DNA of 43,765 nucleotides from an uncultured Clostridium sp. (GTDB lineage: Bacteria; Bacillota; Clostridia; TANB77; CAG-508). Shown in pieces: positions 32,433 through 41,800 of this stretch (position 1 is the stretch's first letter; each line of letters starts with the position of its first letter). Made by a program: the position numbers and the translations under genes. Below the pieces are notes generated by a model that saw only the letters and a list, made by a program, of their open reading frames with translations, made no database searches and was not told the origin of the DNA. The stretch is from contig CAOKPI010000013.1 in NCBI GenBank assembly GCA_948470605.1, forward strand, positions 1 to 43,765. Reading direction: 5' to 3'.

Positions 32433-34852
32433 ATAGGAAGACATATATTAGTTTATTTAGTAGTGCAGGAGTTGGATGTTACGGATTCAAAATGGAAAAC
32501 TTTGAATGTATAGCAACCAATGAACTATTAGAAAATAGATTAGAAATCCAAAAAAACAACAACAAATGCAAATATGAATCAGGATATATATCAGGAGATA
32601 TAACAAAAGACGAAACCAAAGAAAAAATATTCCATGAAATCAAACGATGGAAAACAAAAGAAAAAGTAAAAGATATCGACTTAGTAGTTGCCACACCTCC
32701 CTGTCAAGGAATGTCAACTGCCAACTACAAAAAAAATAACGAGCAAAAAAGAAATTCATTAGTAGTAGAAGCCATAAAACTAATAGAATCCATAAAACCC
32801 AAAATTTTTGTGATGGAAAACGTCAGAGCCTTTATGAATACAATCTGTACAGACATTGATGGACAAGACAAAAAAATCTCTGAAAGTATCTATCATAACT
32901 TAGGAAACGACTACAATATCCACCACAAAATAATAAACTTTAAAGACTATGGCGTTCCTTCCAGTAGACCCAGAACAATTGTAATTGGAACTAGAAAAGA
33001 CTTATTAAACATTTCCCCCTTAAATTTATTTCCTACAAAACAAAAAGAAATTACACTTAGACAAGCAATTGGTAATTTAAAAAGTCTAAGATATGGAGAA
33101 ATTGATGAAAATGATATTTACCACTTTGCCAGAAAATATCCAGAATATATGGAAGAATGGATTAATGATTTAAAAGAAGGAGAAACAGCCTTTAACAATG
33201 AAGAAGGCAAAAAACCATATAAAATCATAAAAGGAGAACGTGTAACCTTAAAATCAGCACATTTAGGAAATAAATTCAGAAGATTATTTTGGGACAAATG
33301 TTGTGCCTGTGTAGCGACAAGAAATGACTTATTAGCCAGTCAAGACACCATACATCCATCTGATAATCGAGTACTAAGCATTAGAGAATTAATGAAAGTA
33401 ATGACCATTCCTGATACTTTTAAATGGGTACCAGAAAATATAAACGAAATTGAAGAAAAAGAACTGTTTCTAAAAAAATACGAACTAAATATCAGAAGAT
33501 GCATCGGTGAGGCTGTTCCTACCAATATAATGAACGCCATCGCCAAAAATATAGACATTATGCTAGCCTTCGAATATTTTGTTCAATCCTACAAGAAGAA
33601 AGATTTACAACAACATATACAAAATAAAAATTCTTACCAAAATAATTTTTACATACAATCCTTTTTATACGAAGAAATGCTAAATGATAAGAAAAAAACA
33701 GGTTCTTTTTATACGCCACAAAGTGTAGTATTTAACTCTATAAAATATTATGAAACCAATGTAAAAGAAATAAAAATATTAGAGCCGTCCGTTGGACTAG
33801 GAGCTTTTTTGCCACAAGTTATTTCTATTTTAGATAAATGCGAGAAAATAGAACTAGATGTAGTGGATACAGACGAAAATGCCTTAAAAGAATTAAAAAC
33901 CATACTTCCCCTATTAAACTTTGGCGATAGAGTAACAATAAATTACATTTGTGACGATTTCCTAAAACATGAATTTAATAAAACCTACGATTTAGTAGTA
34001 GCAAATCCACCTTATTGTAAGCCAGAAAAAAAAGAATTGCAAGAATACAGAAAAAAATTTGAAGAAGCAAATGTTGCTAACATATATGTGTTTTTTATGA
34101 AAAAGCTAAAAGACCTATCTAAAGAAATCATTATTATCATTCCAAAAACCTTTTTAATGGCAGCAGAATACTCTAATTTAAGAAAACTATATGAAAAAAC
34201 ACCAATTGTTGCAATTCATGATTTCGGTGTAAAATACTTTAAAAATGTCTTTGTTGAAATCATTTCTATTCATTTCAAAGAAGGCTACAAAAAAGATACC
34301 ATCATAGATGACAAAGTCAATGGAATCTGTTTGCAACAAAAACAATTTTATATCATTCATGATAAATGCTGGCTATTATATAGAAACAAATGGTTTGATA
34401 ACTACATAAAAAAAATAAAACTAAATGTTTTTGACTTTTTCAGAGATAGACAAATAACAAATAAATTTCTAAAAGAAACTGGTAAATATAGAATTTTAAA
34501 ATCCAAAAACATATTGGATAATGGTGAAATTGTAAACATTGAAGGTTATGATAAATATATCAATGATATAAAAACCTTTCATGCTAGCAAATATCTAAAT
34601 ACAAATTCTATTATTATGCCAAATTTTACATATAATACACGAGCTACCTTTTTACCAAAAAACACCATTCCCAATGGTTCGATTGCCATTTTATTACCCA
34701 AAGATAATGAAATTTTAGAAAATATTGATTTAAGCTTGTACTCTACACAAGATTTTAGGGATTATTATGGCATTGTAAAAAACAAATCTAAATTCACAAT
34801 CAATATAGACTCAAGTTCAATTTATTATATAGGAGTAAAAAATAATGGATAA
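32429..34852 (+). CDS. Fused m5C and m6A DNA methyltransferase
   Basis: An 807-residue bifunctional enzyme. Residues 1 to about 370 are a C5-cytosine methyltransferase: SAM motif LFSSAGVGCYGF (9-20), catalytic PPCQGMS (90-96, Cys92), MENV (motif VI), SRPRTIVIG (motif VIII), SIRELMKVMTIPDTF (IX) and GEAVPTNI (X). Residues from about 400 are an N6-adenine methyltransferase of the gamma class: TGSFYTPQSVV (X), ILEPSVGLGAF (I), DVVDTDENAL (II) and VVANPPYCKP (IV, NPPY), with a C-terminal recognition region. Both catalytic sets look complete. Two different methylations in one chain suggest an asymmetric target with one modification per strand. The HNH nuclease gene overlaps its end by 8 bp. Confidence 0.9.
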   Translation: MNRKTYISLFSSAGVGCYGFKMENFECIATNELLENRLEIQKNNNKCKYESGYISGDITKDETKEKIFHEIKRWKTKEKVKDIDLVVATPPCQGMSTANYKKNNEQKRNSLVVEAIKLIESIKPKIFVMENVRAFMNTICTDIDGQDKKISESIYHNLGNDYNIHHKIINFKDYGVPSSRPRTIVIGTRKDLLNISPLNLFPTKQKEITLRQAIGNLKSLRYGEIDENDIYHFARKYPEYMEEWINDLKEGETAFNNEEGKKPYKIIKGERVTLKSAHLGNKFRRLFWDKCCACVATRNDLLASQDTIHPSDNRVLSIRELMKVMTIPDTFKWVPENINEIEEKELFLKKYELNIRRCIGEAVPTNIMNAIAKNIDIMLAFEYFVQSYKKKDLQQHIQNKNSYQNNFYIQSFLYEEMLNDKKKTGSFYTPQSVVFNSIKYYETNVKEIKILEPSVGLGAFLPQVISILDKCEKIELDVVDTDENALKELKTILPLLNFGDRVTINYICDDFLKHEFNKTYDLVVANPPYCKPEKKELQEYRKKFEEANVANIYVFFMKKLKDLSKEIIIIIPKTFLMAAEYSNLRKLYEKTPIVAIHDFGVKYFKNVFVEIISIHFKEGYKKDTIIDDKVNGICLQQKQFYIIHDKCWLLYRNKWFDNYIKKIKLNVFDFFRDRQITNKFLKETGKYRILKSKNILDNGEIVNIEGYDKYINDIKTFHASKYLNTNSIIMPNFTYNTRATFLPKNTIPNGSIAILLPKDNEILENIDLSLYSTQDFRDYYGIVKNKSKFTINIDSSSIYYIGVKNNG

Positions 34853-36164
34853 AATAAATAAAAAAATAGTAAAAGAAATGGTTGCTTATTTTGATTCCTT
34901 ATCACTTTCAAAAGAAAAGGGAAGATACTTGTCTGATAAATCCTATGGATATGATACCATATTCTTCATGGCAAAATTTATTCAAAAAAATAAAATTGGA
35001 AATAAATTTAATAAAAAAGAACAAAAACAAAGAGCAATCGAATATACAGAAGATATTTTTAATTTAAGACCAGGAACAAAGGGAGCTGTGAATTACTTTT
35101 TGGAAAGCCTAAATCTACTTGAATTTGCTAATATCATAAAAAAAATAGACCGTGATAATTATACCATATTAAATAGTAAGATATTAAATTATATTTGTGA
35201 ATATCCGGAAAATGCCTATATATTCATCTATTTGGTAACCTATTGTACCATGAAAAACGATAACATCTTACACTTATTTAAAAAGTTGTATGACCCCCAA
35301 AACACAAAGGAAACAAACCGAAATATAGTAAATGAAATCTATAATGAATTCTATAAAAAAAGTATCAGTATTGGAAAAAAAGATTCTAATTGGTCAAAAC
35401 AACTTCTACAATATACCAATAACACATTAGGATTCATCAATCATGGTATCTATTTCGCTAGAACGTTAAATATAAACAAAAAAAAGAAAATCACAATTTA
35501 TACTATCTCTTTAAATGTTGAAGGAACTAGAACACCAATGGATTTAAAAAAGAAAAATGACTATTTAGTTAAATTTTGTAGAGACTATGTACTTTATATG
35601 CTTCATGATTATACCTTCTCTGAAATTTCCTATGACAAAAATAAAATTTACCCAGAAGAAACAGTCGCAAGTGAATTAGCACAACTAAAATTGGAAATTA
35701 TTGATAGTAAAGTTGCACCAAATATAAACAATGATTTCGAGAAAAAGCAATTTGTAGAAGATAAGATGAAAACGAGAAATCAGGCAGTACAACGAGAATT
35801 TAAAAAAGGACTATTAGAAAATAATGAACATGTTTGCCCTATCTGTGGTTTTGCTTTTTCTAAATTTCTAATAGCTAGTCACATCAAACCTTATGCTTTA
35901 TGTGATAATACCTACGATGCTATCAATTCTTACAATGGCTTATTATTATGTCCTAATCATGACAAATTATTTGAAAGTGCAAAATATATGACAATAGATA
36001 GTTATACAGGAGAAATACGTTTAAATGAAGAAGCAAAAAATTCAAAAGATTATGGTATGTTAGAGGGACAAAAAATAGATATTCGATTAATTCAATGTGA
36101 AAGAATACATTATTTAAGATGGCATAATCAGCGTTTTAAAGAAAACAATGAAAAATCATTATAA
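34845..36164 (+). CDS. HNH restriction endonuclease
   Basis: A 439-residue protein. An N-terminal region of about 320 residues probably recognises DNA. A C-terminal HNH (beta-beta-alpha metal) domain is visible as CPICGFAFSKFLIASHIKPY, then NGLLLCPNHDKLFE. Two Cys pairs bind structural zinc and His/Asn/His are catalytic. It overlaps the methyltransferase gene and so is the restriction partner. The recognition site cannot be read. AGGAG lies upstream of the ATG. Confidence 0.85.
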   Translation: MDKINKKIVKEMVAYFDSLSLSKEKGRYLSDKSYGYDTIFFMAKFIQKNKIGNKFNKKEQKQRAIEYTEDIFNLRPGTKGAVNYFLESLNLLEFANIIKKIDRDNYTILNSKILNYICEYPENAYIFIYLVTYCTMKNDNILHLFKKLYDPQNTKETNRNIVNEIYNEFYKKSISIGKKDSNWSKQLLQYTNNTLGFINHGIYFARTLNINKKKKITIYTISLNVEGTRTPMDLKKKNDYLVKFCRDYVLYMLHDYTFSEISYDKNKIYPEETVASELAQLKLEIIDSKVAPNINNDFEKKQFVEDKMKTRNQAVQREFKKGLLENNEHVCPICGFAFSKFLIASHIKPYALCDNTYDAINSYNGLLLCPNHDKLFESAKYMTIDSYTGEIRLNEEAKNSKDYGMLEGQKIDIRLIQCERIHYLRWHNQRFKENNEKSL

Positions 36165-36186
36165 CAGTATCTGTTATAATGATTTT
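36152..36186. terminator. Bidirectional terminator
   Basis: AAATCATTATAACAG pairs with CTGTTATAATGATTT, followed by T-rich tails on both strands. The stem includes the nuclease stop codon. It separates the RM operon from the convergent suf genes. Confidence 0.85.
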
Positions 36187-36195
36187 TTCTAATTA

Positions 36196-37126
36196 TTATC
36201 TCAAAAAGCCATTAATAATCTCCTCTTCTGCCTCTTTCTCAGAAAGTCCAAGAGTCATTAGCTTAATCATCTGTTCCCCTGCTATTTTACCGAATGGCTG
36301 CCTCATGTATCAAATTAGCCTCAACACTATTAGCCGTAATCTCTGGAGTAGCAGTCACTTTAGCTTGGTCTTTTATGATGGCATCACACTCACTATGAGC
36401 AAAACATTTATCATTGCCATAAATTTTAGAAATAAAAAATTGCTGTGAATCATCTGTCGCCACTGACCTAGAAACAACATGTGTACTTGCATTTTCTCCA
36501 TTTAAAACAACATCAAAAATCGTTTTAGCAAATTGTTTCCCATGTGTCATAATCTTCTCCGATACTACAAAATTAGTATTACTTTCCAATTCCCCTTTTG
36601 TTTCCCTAATCGTAGAATCGACTCCTTTTATCTGACTACTCTCCATTTCCATGCTACTACCTGATTTCAAATAAACCTCAGTAACTGGATTTAAAATTCT
36701 TTTTCCTTCTCCTTTTCCCTCTCCATAATGCTTCTCAATATATTTTACCTTAGCTCCTTCTTCTAAAAAGAAACGATGAATTCCATCATGTTGAGAATCT
36801 TGGTGATGGTCATTGTGAATACCACAACCTGCCACAATAATCACTTTCGCATTTTTACCAATGTAAAAATCATTATATACTAAATCCTTTAAGCCACTTT
36901 CTGTTATGATAACTGGTATATGAATCAACTCAAACTTGGTATTCTCTTTTACCTTAATATTAATTCCTGGCTTGTCCGTCTTTGTAACAATTTCTACATT
37001 ATCTGTTACCTTTCTTTCTATGCCTTTACCGTTTTTTCTAATATTATAAGCACCTTTTGAGATTCCTTCTAAATCAGAAATTTCCTTCAAAAGGTCTTTA
37101 TCTATTGGTTCCAAATTTTTCTCCAT
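36196..37126 (-). pseudogene. SufB/SufD-family Fe-S scaffold, frameshifted near the 3' end
   Basis: Protein of the SufB/SufD family (PF01458) that works with the SufC ATPase in Fe-S cluster assembly. It is short for the family: about 310 residues if restored. The core has CGIHNDHHQDSQHDGIH, IKGVDSTIRETKGEL, THVVSRSVATD and KCFAHSECDAII, then ANLIHEAAI. There an extra base (about 36290-36293) turns the expected G-K-I-A-G-E-Q end into a stop at 36287. The next frame continues with GKIAGEQMIKLMTLGLSEKE and stops at 36196, just as intact homologues do. The truncated product would be 279 residues. It may be a true mutation or a sequencing error; a damaged essential gene makes error plausible. The small SufBC-only gene set resembles minimal clostridial/archaeal systems. 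Confidence 0.8.
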
Positions 37127-37154
37127 GTCTTCTCCCTTCTTAATCCTTTCCTTT

Positions 37155-37862
37155 TTATTTCTTCATCTTATAACATTCTGTTTTCGCAAATGTTTTACTT
37201 AGTATCTCTTTACTGTGTCCAATCTCCTCTATCTGACCATTTTTCATCAAAATTACCTCATCTGCTATATTTAGTATTCTTTCTTGATGCGAAATAATAA
37301 GAATCGTTCCTTTCATTAATTCTCCCATTTTTTCGAATACATCAATCAAATTAGTAAAACTCCACAAATCTATTCCTGCCTCTGGTTCATCAAATATCGT
37401 TAACTTAGCTTGTCTTAATGCAACCGTAGCAATTTCGATTCTTTTTAATTCTCCACCTGATAAAGAATCATTTACTTCTCTGTCCACATACTCTTTTGCA
37501 CATAGCCCCACTTTTGATAAAATCTCACAAGCCTCTATTTTTGTCATCTCTTTTTTTGCCGCTATTTTTAACAAATCATATACAGTAATTCCTTTAAATC
37601 TAACAGGCTGTTGAAAAGCAAAACCAATTCCTAAATTGGCTCTCTCATCTATACTTAATTCTGTAATATCCTTTCCTTCTAAGATAACCTTTCCTGAATC
37701 TGGTTTTTCAATTCCCATTATGATTTTTACTAAAGTTGACTTACCAGAACCATTTGGACCTGTAATAGCAATAAATTTTCCTAAATCAATTGCTAGATTA
37801 ATATGGTCTAAAATTTTTCTATTTTCTCTTTCAAAACATATATTTTTTAGTTCTAATAACAC
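37155..37862 (-). CDS. sufC: Fe-S assembly ATPase SufC
   Basis: A 235-residue ABC ATPase: Walker A GPNGSGKST, Q-loop FAFQQPVRF, signature LSGGELKRIEIA, Walker B TIFDEPEAGIDL and the H-loop ISHQE. It energises the SufB-type scaffold encoded 28 bp downstream. GTG at 37862 is preferred: GGAGG lies 8-9 nt upstream, whereas the ATG at 37880 lies upstream of that site. The E-A-G-I-D-L D-loop is usual for SufC. Confidence 0.9.
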   Translation of the reverse strand: MLLELKNICFERENRKILDHINLAIDLGKFIAITGPNGSGKSTLVKIIMGIEKPDSGKVILEGKDITELSIDERANLGIGFAFQQPVRFKGITVYDLLKIAAKKEMTKIEACEILSKVGLCAKEYVDREVNDSLSGGELKRIEIATVALRQAKLTIFDEPEAGIDLWSFTNLIDVFEKMGELMKGTILIISHQERILNIADEVILMKNGQIEEIGHSKEILSKTFAKTECYKMKK

Positions 37863-37895
37863 TTCTATTCCTCCATTCACATGCTATTCTAATAC

Positions 37896-37924
37896 ATTTT
37901 ATTGCATATGTCTTGTCCTGTCAA
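37896..37924 (-). promoter_or_regulatory. Promoter of sufC operon
   Basis: TTGACA (37924-37919), 17-bp spacer, TAAAAT (37901-37896), about 30 bp before the GTG start. Confidence 0.7.
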
Positions 37925-37936
37925 GTTAAATTCTAA

Positions 37937-38196
37937 AGGAAGGCTGATTTTGGGGACGGAGGAAAAAATCATGATAGATTTTTAATATTATAATTTAACT
38001 AGTAATCTATATTATTTTGCAACATCGCGTAAGCGACCAAACGAGCCTTTGGCGAGTGCGATTGGAGCAACCGTCTACACTTTAAATCAGGAAGGTTGCG
38101 ACACACAAGATGTAAAAAATAATATAGATTACTAGTTAAAAAATCCAATATAAACAAATCATGATTTTTTCCTCCATCCCCAAAATCAGCCTTCCT
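37937..38196. repeat. 260-bp nested palindrome
   Basis: Outer arms of 39 bp (37937-37975 and 38158-38196) pair with one mismatch. Inner arms of 25 bp (37994-38018, 38116-38140) pair perfectly. The 97-bp centre is far richer in G+C than its surroundings (for example AACGAGCCTTTGGCGAGTGC) and holds smaller GCAACC/GGTTGC repeats. There is no ORF and no obvious target duplication. Probably a MITE-like element or a structured RNA between sufC and comEA. Confidence 0.8.
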
Positions 38197-38212
38197 CTGT
38201 CTTTATTTGAAA

Positions 38213-38887
38213 TTATTTCACTGTAATATGTTCTTTCATTTTTTCAAACTTAGCCTCTCCTATACCGCTCACCTCTTTAATATCCTCTATCTTTGAAAAC
38301 TTACCTTTTTCCTTCCTATAAGCAAGAATTTTAGTCGCTGTAGAAGGTCCAATTCCTGGCAAAGTCTCTAATTGTGCTTGTGTCGCTGTATTAATATTTA
38401 CTTTAGAACCTTTTGTTTCCTCTGATTTTTCTTGCTTGGTAGAAATGCCACTTGAATTTGACACATAACTCTCTGTCTCATTCTTAGATAAATCAGATAC
38501 CTCTGCCTTATCGTTATTTTCCTTCTCTTGCTTGGTTGGAATATATATCTTCATACCATCTTCCAATTGATAAGCTAAATTAATATCTTTCGTATACGCA
38601 TCCTCTCTTACTCCTCCCGCTTTATCAATTGCCTCTGAAATCCTACTATTTGCTTTCAGTTCCACGACACCCTCTTGATTTACCGCACCAGACACATGAA
38701 CTAAAATAACATCATCACTATATCCCTCTTTTTCCTTTTCTTCCTCTTCTATCTCCAAATTATTATCTAATTCCAATTGTGTTTTACTCTCATCTTCTTT
38801 TGCATATACATAATAACAAATAAAGCCTACTACAATAGCTGTTAACACCCCTAATATAACTTTTTGTTTTTTATTAAAATTATACAT
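38213..38887 (-). CDS. comEA: ComEA-type competence DNA receptor
   Basis: A 224-residue protein. One N-terminal transmembrane segment (about 10-28) leads to an acidic linker, an SLBB-like domain (ILVHVSGAVNQEGVVELK, about 60-118), a Ser/Lys-rich spacer and tandem helix-hairpin-helix motifs at the C-terminus (INTATQAQLETLPGIGPSTA, IEDIKEVSGIGEAKFEKMK). It binds incoming DNA outside the membrane for uptake. The length is normal. GGAGG precedes the ATG. The divergent neighbour is the carboxypeptidase gene. Confidence 0.9.
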   Translation of the reverse strand: MYNFNKKQKVILGVLTAIVVGFICYYVYAKEDESKTQLELDNNLEIEEEEKEKEGYSDDVILVHVSGAVNQEGVVELKANSRISEAIDKAGGVREDAYTKDINLAYQLEDGMKIYIPTKQEKENNDKAEVSDLSKNETESYVSNSSGISTKQEKSEETKGSKVNINTATQAQLETLPGIGPSTATKILAYRKEKGKFSKIEDIKEVSGIGEAKFEKMKEHITVK

Positions 38888-38964
38888 ATAAAACCTCCTT
38901 AATATTATTGAAAATTCTTGAAAAATAGGATATGATAAATATAAATTAATTAGGAGAAATAAAA

Positions 38965-40182
38965 ATGAAATTAAAATTAAAAAAATTAGTCCTATTATTA
39001 TTCATTCTTTTGGCTCATACCTCTTTTGTCTTTGGTTATTCTGAAAAACCAGCTATACAATCGCAAGCTGCTATTCTAATAGATAATAAGACGGGAAAAA
39101 TTTTATATTCTAAAAATGAAAACGAAAAAATGTATCCTGCTAGTACTACTAAAATTGTAACAGCCATTCTTACGCTAGAAAATTGTCATTTAGATGAACT
39201 CGTAACCATTAGTTATGATACTGTAATGTCTATACCAGACGGCTATTCTTCTGCTTCTCTTCAAATTGGTGAGCAATTAACAATAGAGCAACTATTACAA
39301 CTTTTGCTTGTTCATTCCGCCAATGATGCAGCCAACGCATTGGCAGAATATGTTGGTGGTTCTGTCGAAAGCTTTGTCTCCATGATGAATACCAAAATAC
39401 ATGAACTAGGCTTATCTCACACTCATTTCACCAATACTTTTGGCATGCATAACGAAAATCACTATACCACTGCCCAAGATTTAGCTACCATTATGAAATA
39501 TTGTATCAAAAATGAAACTTTTAGAAAACTATCTGGTAGTGCCTCTTGTGCCATTCCAGGTACCAATAAATACGATACCAGAAGATATGCTTCAACAAAT
39601 GAGCTTATTCTACCAAACAATAAAAATTATTATCCCTATTTAACTTGTGGTAAAACTGGCTATACAAGTCAAGCTGGAGATTGCTTAGTTTCTTGCAGTT
39701 ACAAAGATGATTTAGAATTAATATGTGTCATTTTAGGCGGAAAAACAATTGAAAACACATCTACCAGATTTTCTGAAACAAAAGATTTATATCAATATGG
39801 ATACAACAATTATTCGGTTAAAACTTTAGTAAATACAAATGATGTAGTGACACAAATAGAAATTCCTAATGCAACAAAAGATACAAAAAACTTAGATTTA
39901 TTAGCTAGTACTTCCATTTCTGCTTTGTTAGAAAACACGCTATCAAAGGAAGAAATTCCTTTTGAAATAAAGTTAAAAGAAAATATAAAAGCACCAATTG
40001 AACCCTTTGATAACTTGGGAACTATTTCTTACACAGTCGACGGTATACAGTATGAAGCAGATTTAATAGCTTCCCACTCTGTAGAAAAATCTAAATTATT
40101 AAAATATATTTTAGAAATTGGAATTGCATTTTTGATTTTAATTTTGATAATAAAACTAATTCTTGATAAAAGAAAAAAATAG
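38965..40182 (+). CDS. D-alanyl-D-alanine carboxypeptidase, DacF-like
   Basis: A 405-residue penicillin-binding protein. A signal peptide (about 1-24) precedes the S11 peptidase domain: S60-T-T-K63 in YPASTTK, S118-A-N120 in VHSAND and K230-T-G in CGKTGYTS. A C-terminal beta domain (PBP5_C-like) and a final membrane segment (about 378-398) follow. It trims the terminal D-Ala from peptidoglycan stem peptides. AGGAG lies before the ATG. It may act in vegetative or spore wall maturation; sporulation cannot be judged here. Confidence 0.92.
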   Translation: MKLKLKKLVLLLFILLAHTSFVFGYSEKPAIQSQAAILIDNKTGKILYSKNENEKMYPASTTKIVTAILTLENCHLDELVTISYDTVMSIPDGYSSASLQIGEQLTIEQLLQLLLVHSANDAANALAEYVGGSVESFVSMMNTKIHELGLSHTHFTNTFGMHNENHYTTAQDLATIMKYCIKNETFRKLSGSASCAIPGTNKYDTRRYASTNELILPNNKNYYPYLTCGKTGYTSQAGDCLVSCSYKDDLELICVILGGKTIENTSTRFSETKDLYQYGYNNYSVKTLVNTNDVVTQIEIPNATKDTKNLDLLASTSISALLENTLSKEEIPFEIKLKENIKAPIEPFDNLGTISYTVDGIQYEADLIASHSVEKSKLLKYILEIGIAFLILILIIKLILDKRKK

Positions 40183-40193
40183 ATAGAGATGGT

Positions 40194-40232
40194 GGCATGA
40201 TTAAAAATTTTAATCATGCCTCTTTTGTTTTT
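40194..40232. terminator. Bidirectional terminator between dacF-like and LCP genes
   Basis: GGCATGATTAAAA (40194-40206) pairs with TTTTAATCATGCC (40208-40220), followed by a T-rich run. It ends the two convergent genes. Confidence 0.8.
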
Positions 40233-41577
40233 AATAATCTTTTCCGATTATTATCGTCACATCCACTTTACTAGAAACAGATTCACTGGCCTCTATTGTA
40301 CCTGTACCAATAACATCTTTCACATTTTTTAGTATCGTTTCTCTCACATCTTTTTTATTAATAATAGTCGTCTTTGCCGTTGTATTTGTATTTCCTGTTC
40401 TGGTAACTTTATAGCCTGCACCTTTTAATTGATTTACTACTTTTTGTAAATTACCGCTATTGCCGCTACCATTCAATACTTCTAATACAATATCTGACTT
40501 GCTAGTAGCAGTAGTCTTTTCTGTATTCATTGTATTTCCGTCCTGTGTGTCTGTTATTTCTCCTGTTTCTTCAATATCCCTGTTATAAAATAATTCTTCT
40601 ATTAATTCTTTTGTTTGCATCTTATCATAAACAAATACACTCACCCCATTTGTCTTTTCCCAATCTGGTGTTGTACCTGGAAGCATATCGGTTAATAGGT
40701 TTTCTGTATTAAATTCTACGATATAAGGAATATAATCTTTTGCCACATTAAAATCTATATTGGTAAATACATTTTCTTTTGCCACATCTAAAATTGCACC
40801 AAGCTTAAATATGTTTCCTGGTTTTGCTGTTTGTCTAACTACTTGCATAATAAACTCTCTTTGTGTCTTCATTCTTCCTAAGTCATTGTCTCCATATTCT
40901 TCTGGATATGAGGTCCCATCATTATTATGCCTGAAACGGACTAACTGTTCTGCTTTATTACCATCAATTTCTTGTTCTCCTGCCTTTAAATGAATATGCA
41001 AATCTTGTGTTGGGTCATCATAATCCATATCAATAGGAACGTCAAAAGTAATACCATCAATAACATCAACTAATTTGATTAATGCCTCTGTCTTTATTAC
41101 TACATAATATTCAATATTTAATCCTGTTATTTCATTTACTGCTTTTAAAGTTTCGTCTGGTCTATGTTTTCTATTATACAAAGCATTTATCTTTTCGTAA
41201 GCTGTGGCTTTTGCTGCATTCTTTCCTGTATACGTATCTCTAGGAATTGATAACAAGGTAGCTTTTTGTGTATTGGGATTATAGGATGCAACCATAATGG
41301 TATCTGTTAAGTCGACATTTTCTTGGTCTGTACTAATACCTAGTAGAAGAACTTTGAATTCTCCTAAACTTTTCTTCGTATTTTCATCATGTCCAATCAT
41401 AGTTGCTAACATTCCTGATACGCCTCCGCCATTTCTGTGCACTTTATAAGCAAATATGCCTCCTGCTATTAATAAAACAAATAAAAATATTAGCAATATT
41501 TTTTTTCCTGTCTTCTTTTTTCTTCTTTTCTTTTTTGTGTTTTTTGTATTTTTATTGTTCATTTGTTTATTTCCCAA
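40231..41577 (-). CDS. LytR-CpsA-Psr (LCP) family cell-wall transferase
   Basis: A 448-residue protein. A very basic cytoplasmic N-terminus and one membrane segment (about 26-44) precede the LCP catalytic domain (LLLGISTDQENVDLTDTIMV, SIPRDTYTGKN, RFRHNNDG, DLGRMKTQREF). A C-terminal LytR_C domain (about 360-445, IVLEVLNGSGNSGNLQKVVN) follows. LCP proteins attach glycopolymers such as teichoic acid or capsule to peptidoglycan. TTG at 41577 is the start because AGGAG lies 9 nt upstream; the ATG five codons later is too far from it. A probable promoter with TATACT lies about 30-40 bp upstream. Confidence 0.92.
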   Translation of the reverse strand: MGNKQMNNKNTKNTKKKRRKKKTGKKILLIFLFVLLIAGGIFAYKVHRNGGGVSGMLATMIGHDENTKKSLGEFKVLLLGISTDQENVDLTDTIMVASYNPNTQKATLLSIPRDTYTGKNAAKATAYEKINALYNRKHRPDETLKAVNEITGLNIEYYVVIKTEALIKLVDVIDGITFDVPIDMDYDDPTQDLHIHLKAGEQEIDGNKAEQLVRFRHNNDGTSYPEEYGDNDLGRMKTQREFIMQVVRQTAKPGNIFKLGAILDVAKENVFTNIDFNVAKDYIPYIVEFNTENLLTDMLPGTTPDWEKTNGVSVFVYDKMQTKELIEELFYNRDIEETGEITDTQDGNTMNTEKTTATSKSDIVLEVLNGSGNSGNLQKVVNQLKGAGYKVTRTGNTNTTAKTTIINKKDVRETILKNVKDVIGTGTIEASESVSSKVDVTIIIGKDY

Positions 41578-41672
41578 AATAATTCACTCCTAATTTTTCA
41601 TGTAATTAGTATAGCAAATTTACTCTTAAAAAGCAACTAATCCATACATTTTTCTGTATTTTATATGCTAGC

Positions 41673-41790
41673 AAAAGTTTATCCATTTTTTATGAATAAC
41701 AAATCGGGGGGACCAACAAGATTACAGTCTGTTATGAAATTACAGACTGTTCGTAGTTGGGAGTTATGAATAAAAAATAGATAAACTTTT
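41673..41790. repeat. 118-bp nested inverted repeat
   Basis: 27-bp outer arms (41673-41699, 41764-41790) pair with two mismatches. Inside, CCAAC/GTTGG and a perfect ACAGTCTGT/ACAGACTGT stem continue the hairpin. A GGGGGG patch lies in the left half. It sits between cvpA and the LCP gene. It could be a small mobile element or a large terminator. Confidence 0.7.
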
Positions 41791-41800
41791 TAATACTAAT

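Noticed and set aside
34882-35067. Small plus-strand ORF within the HNH nuclease gene
   Set aside because: Alternate frame of a gene with a clear C-terminal HNH domain and operon overlap.
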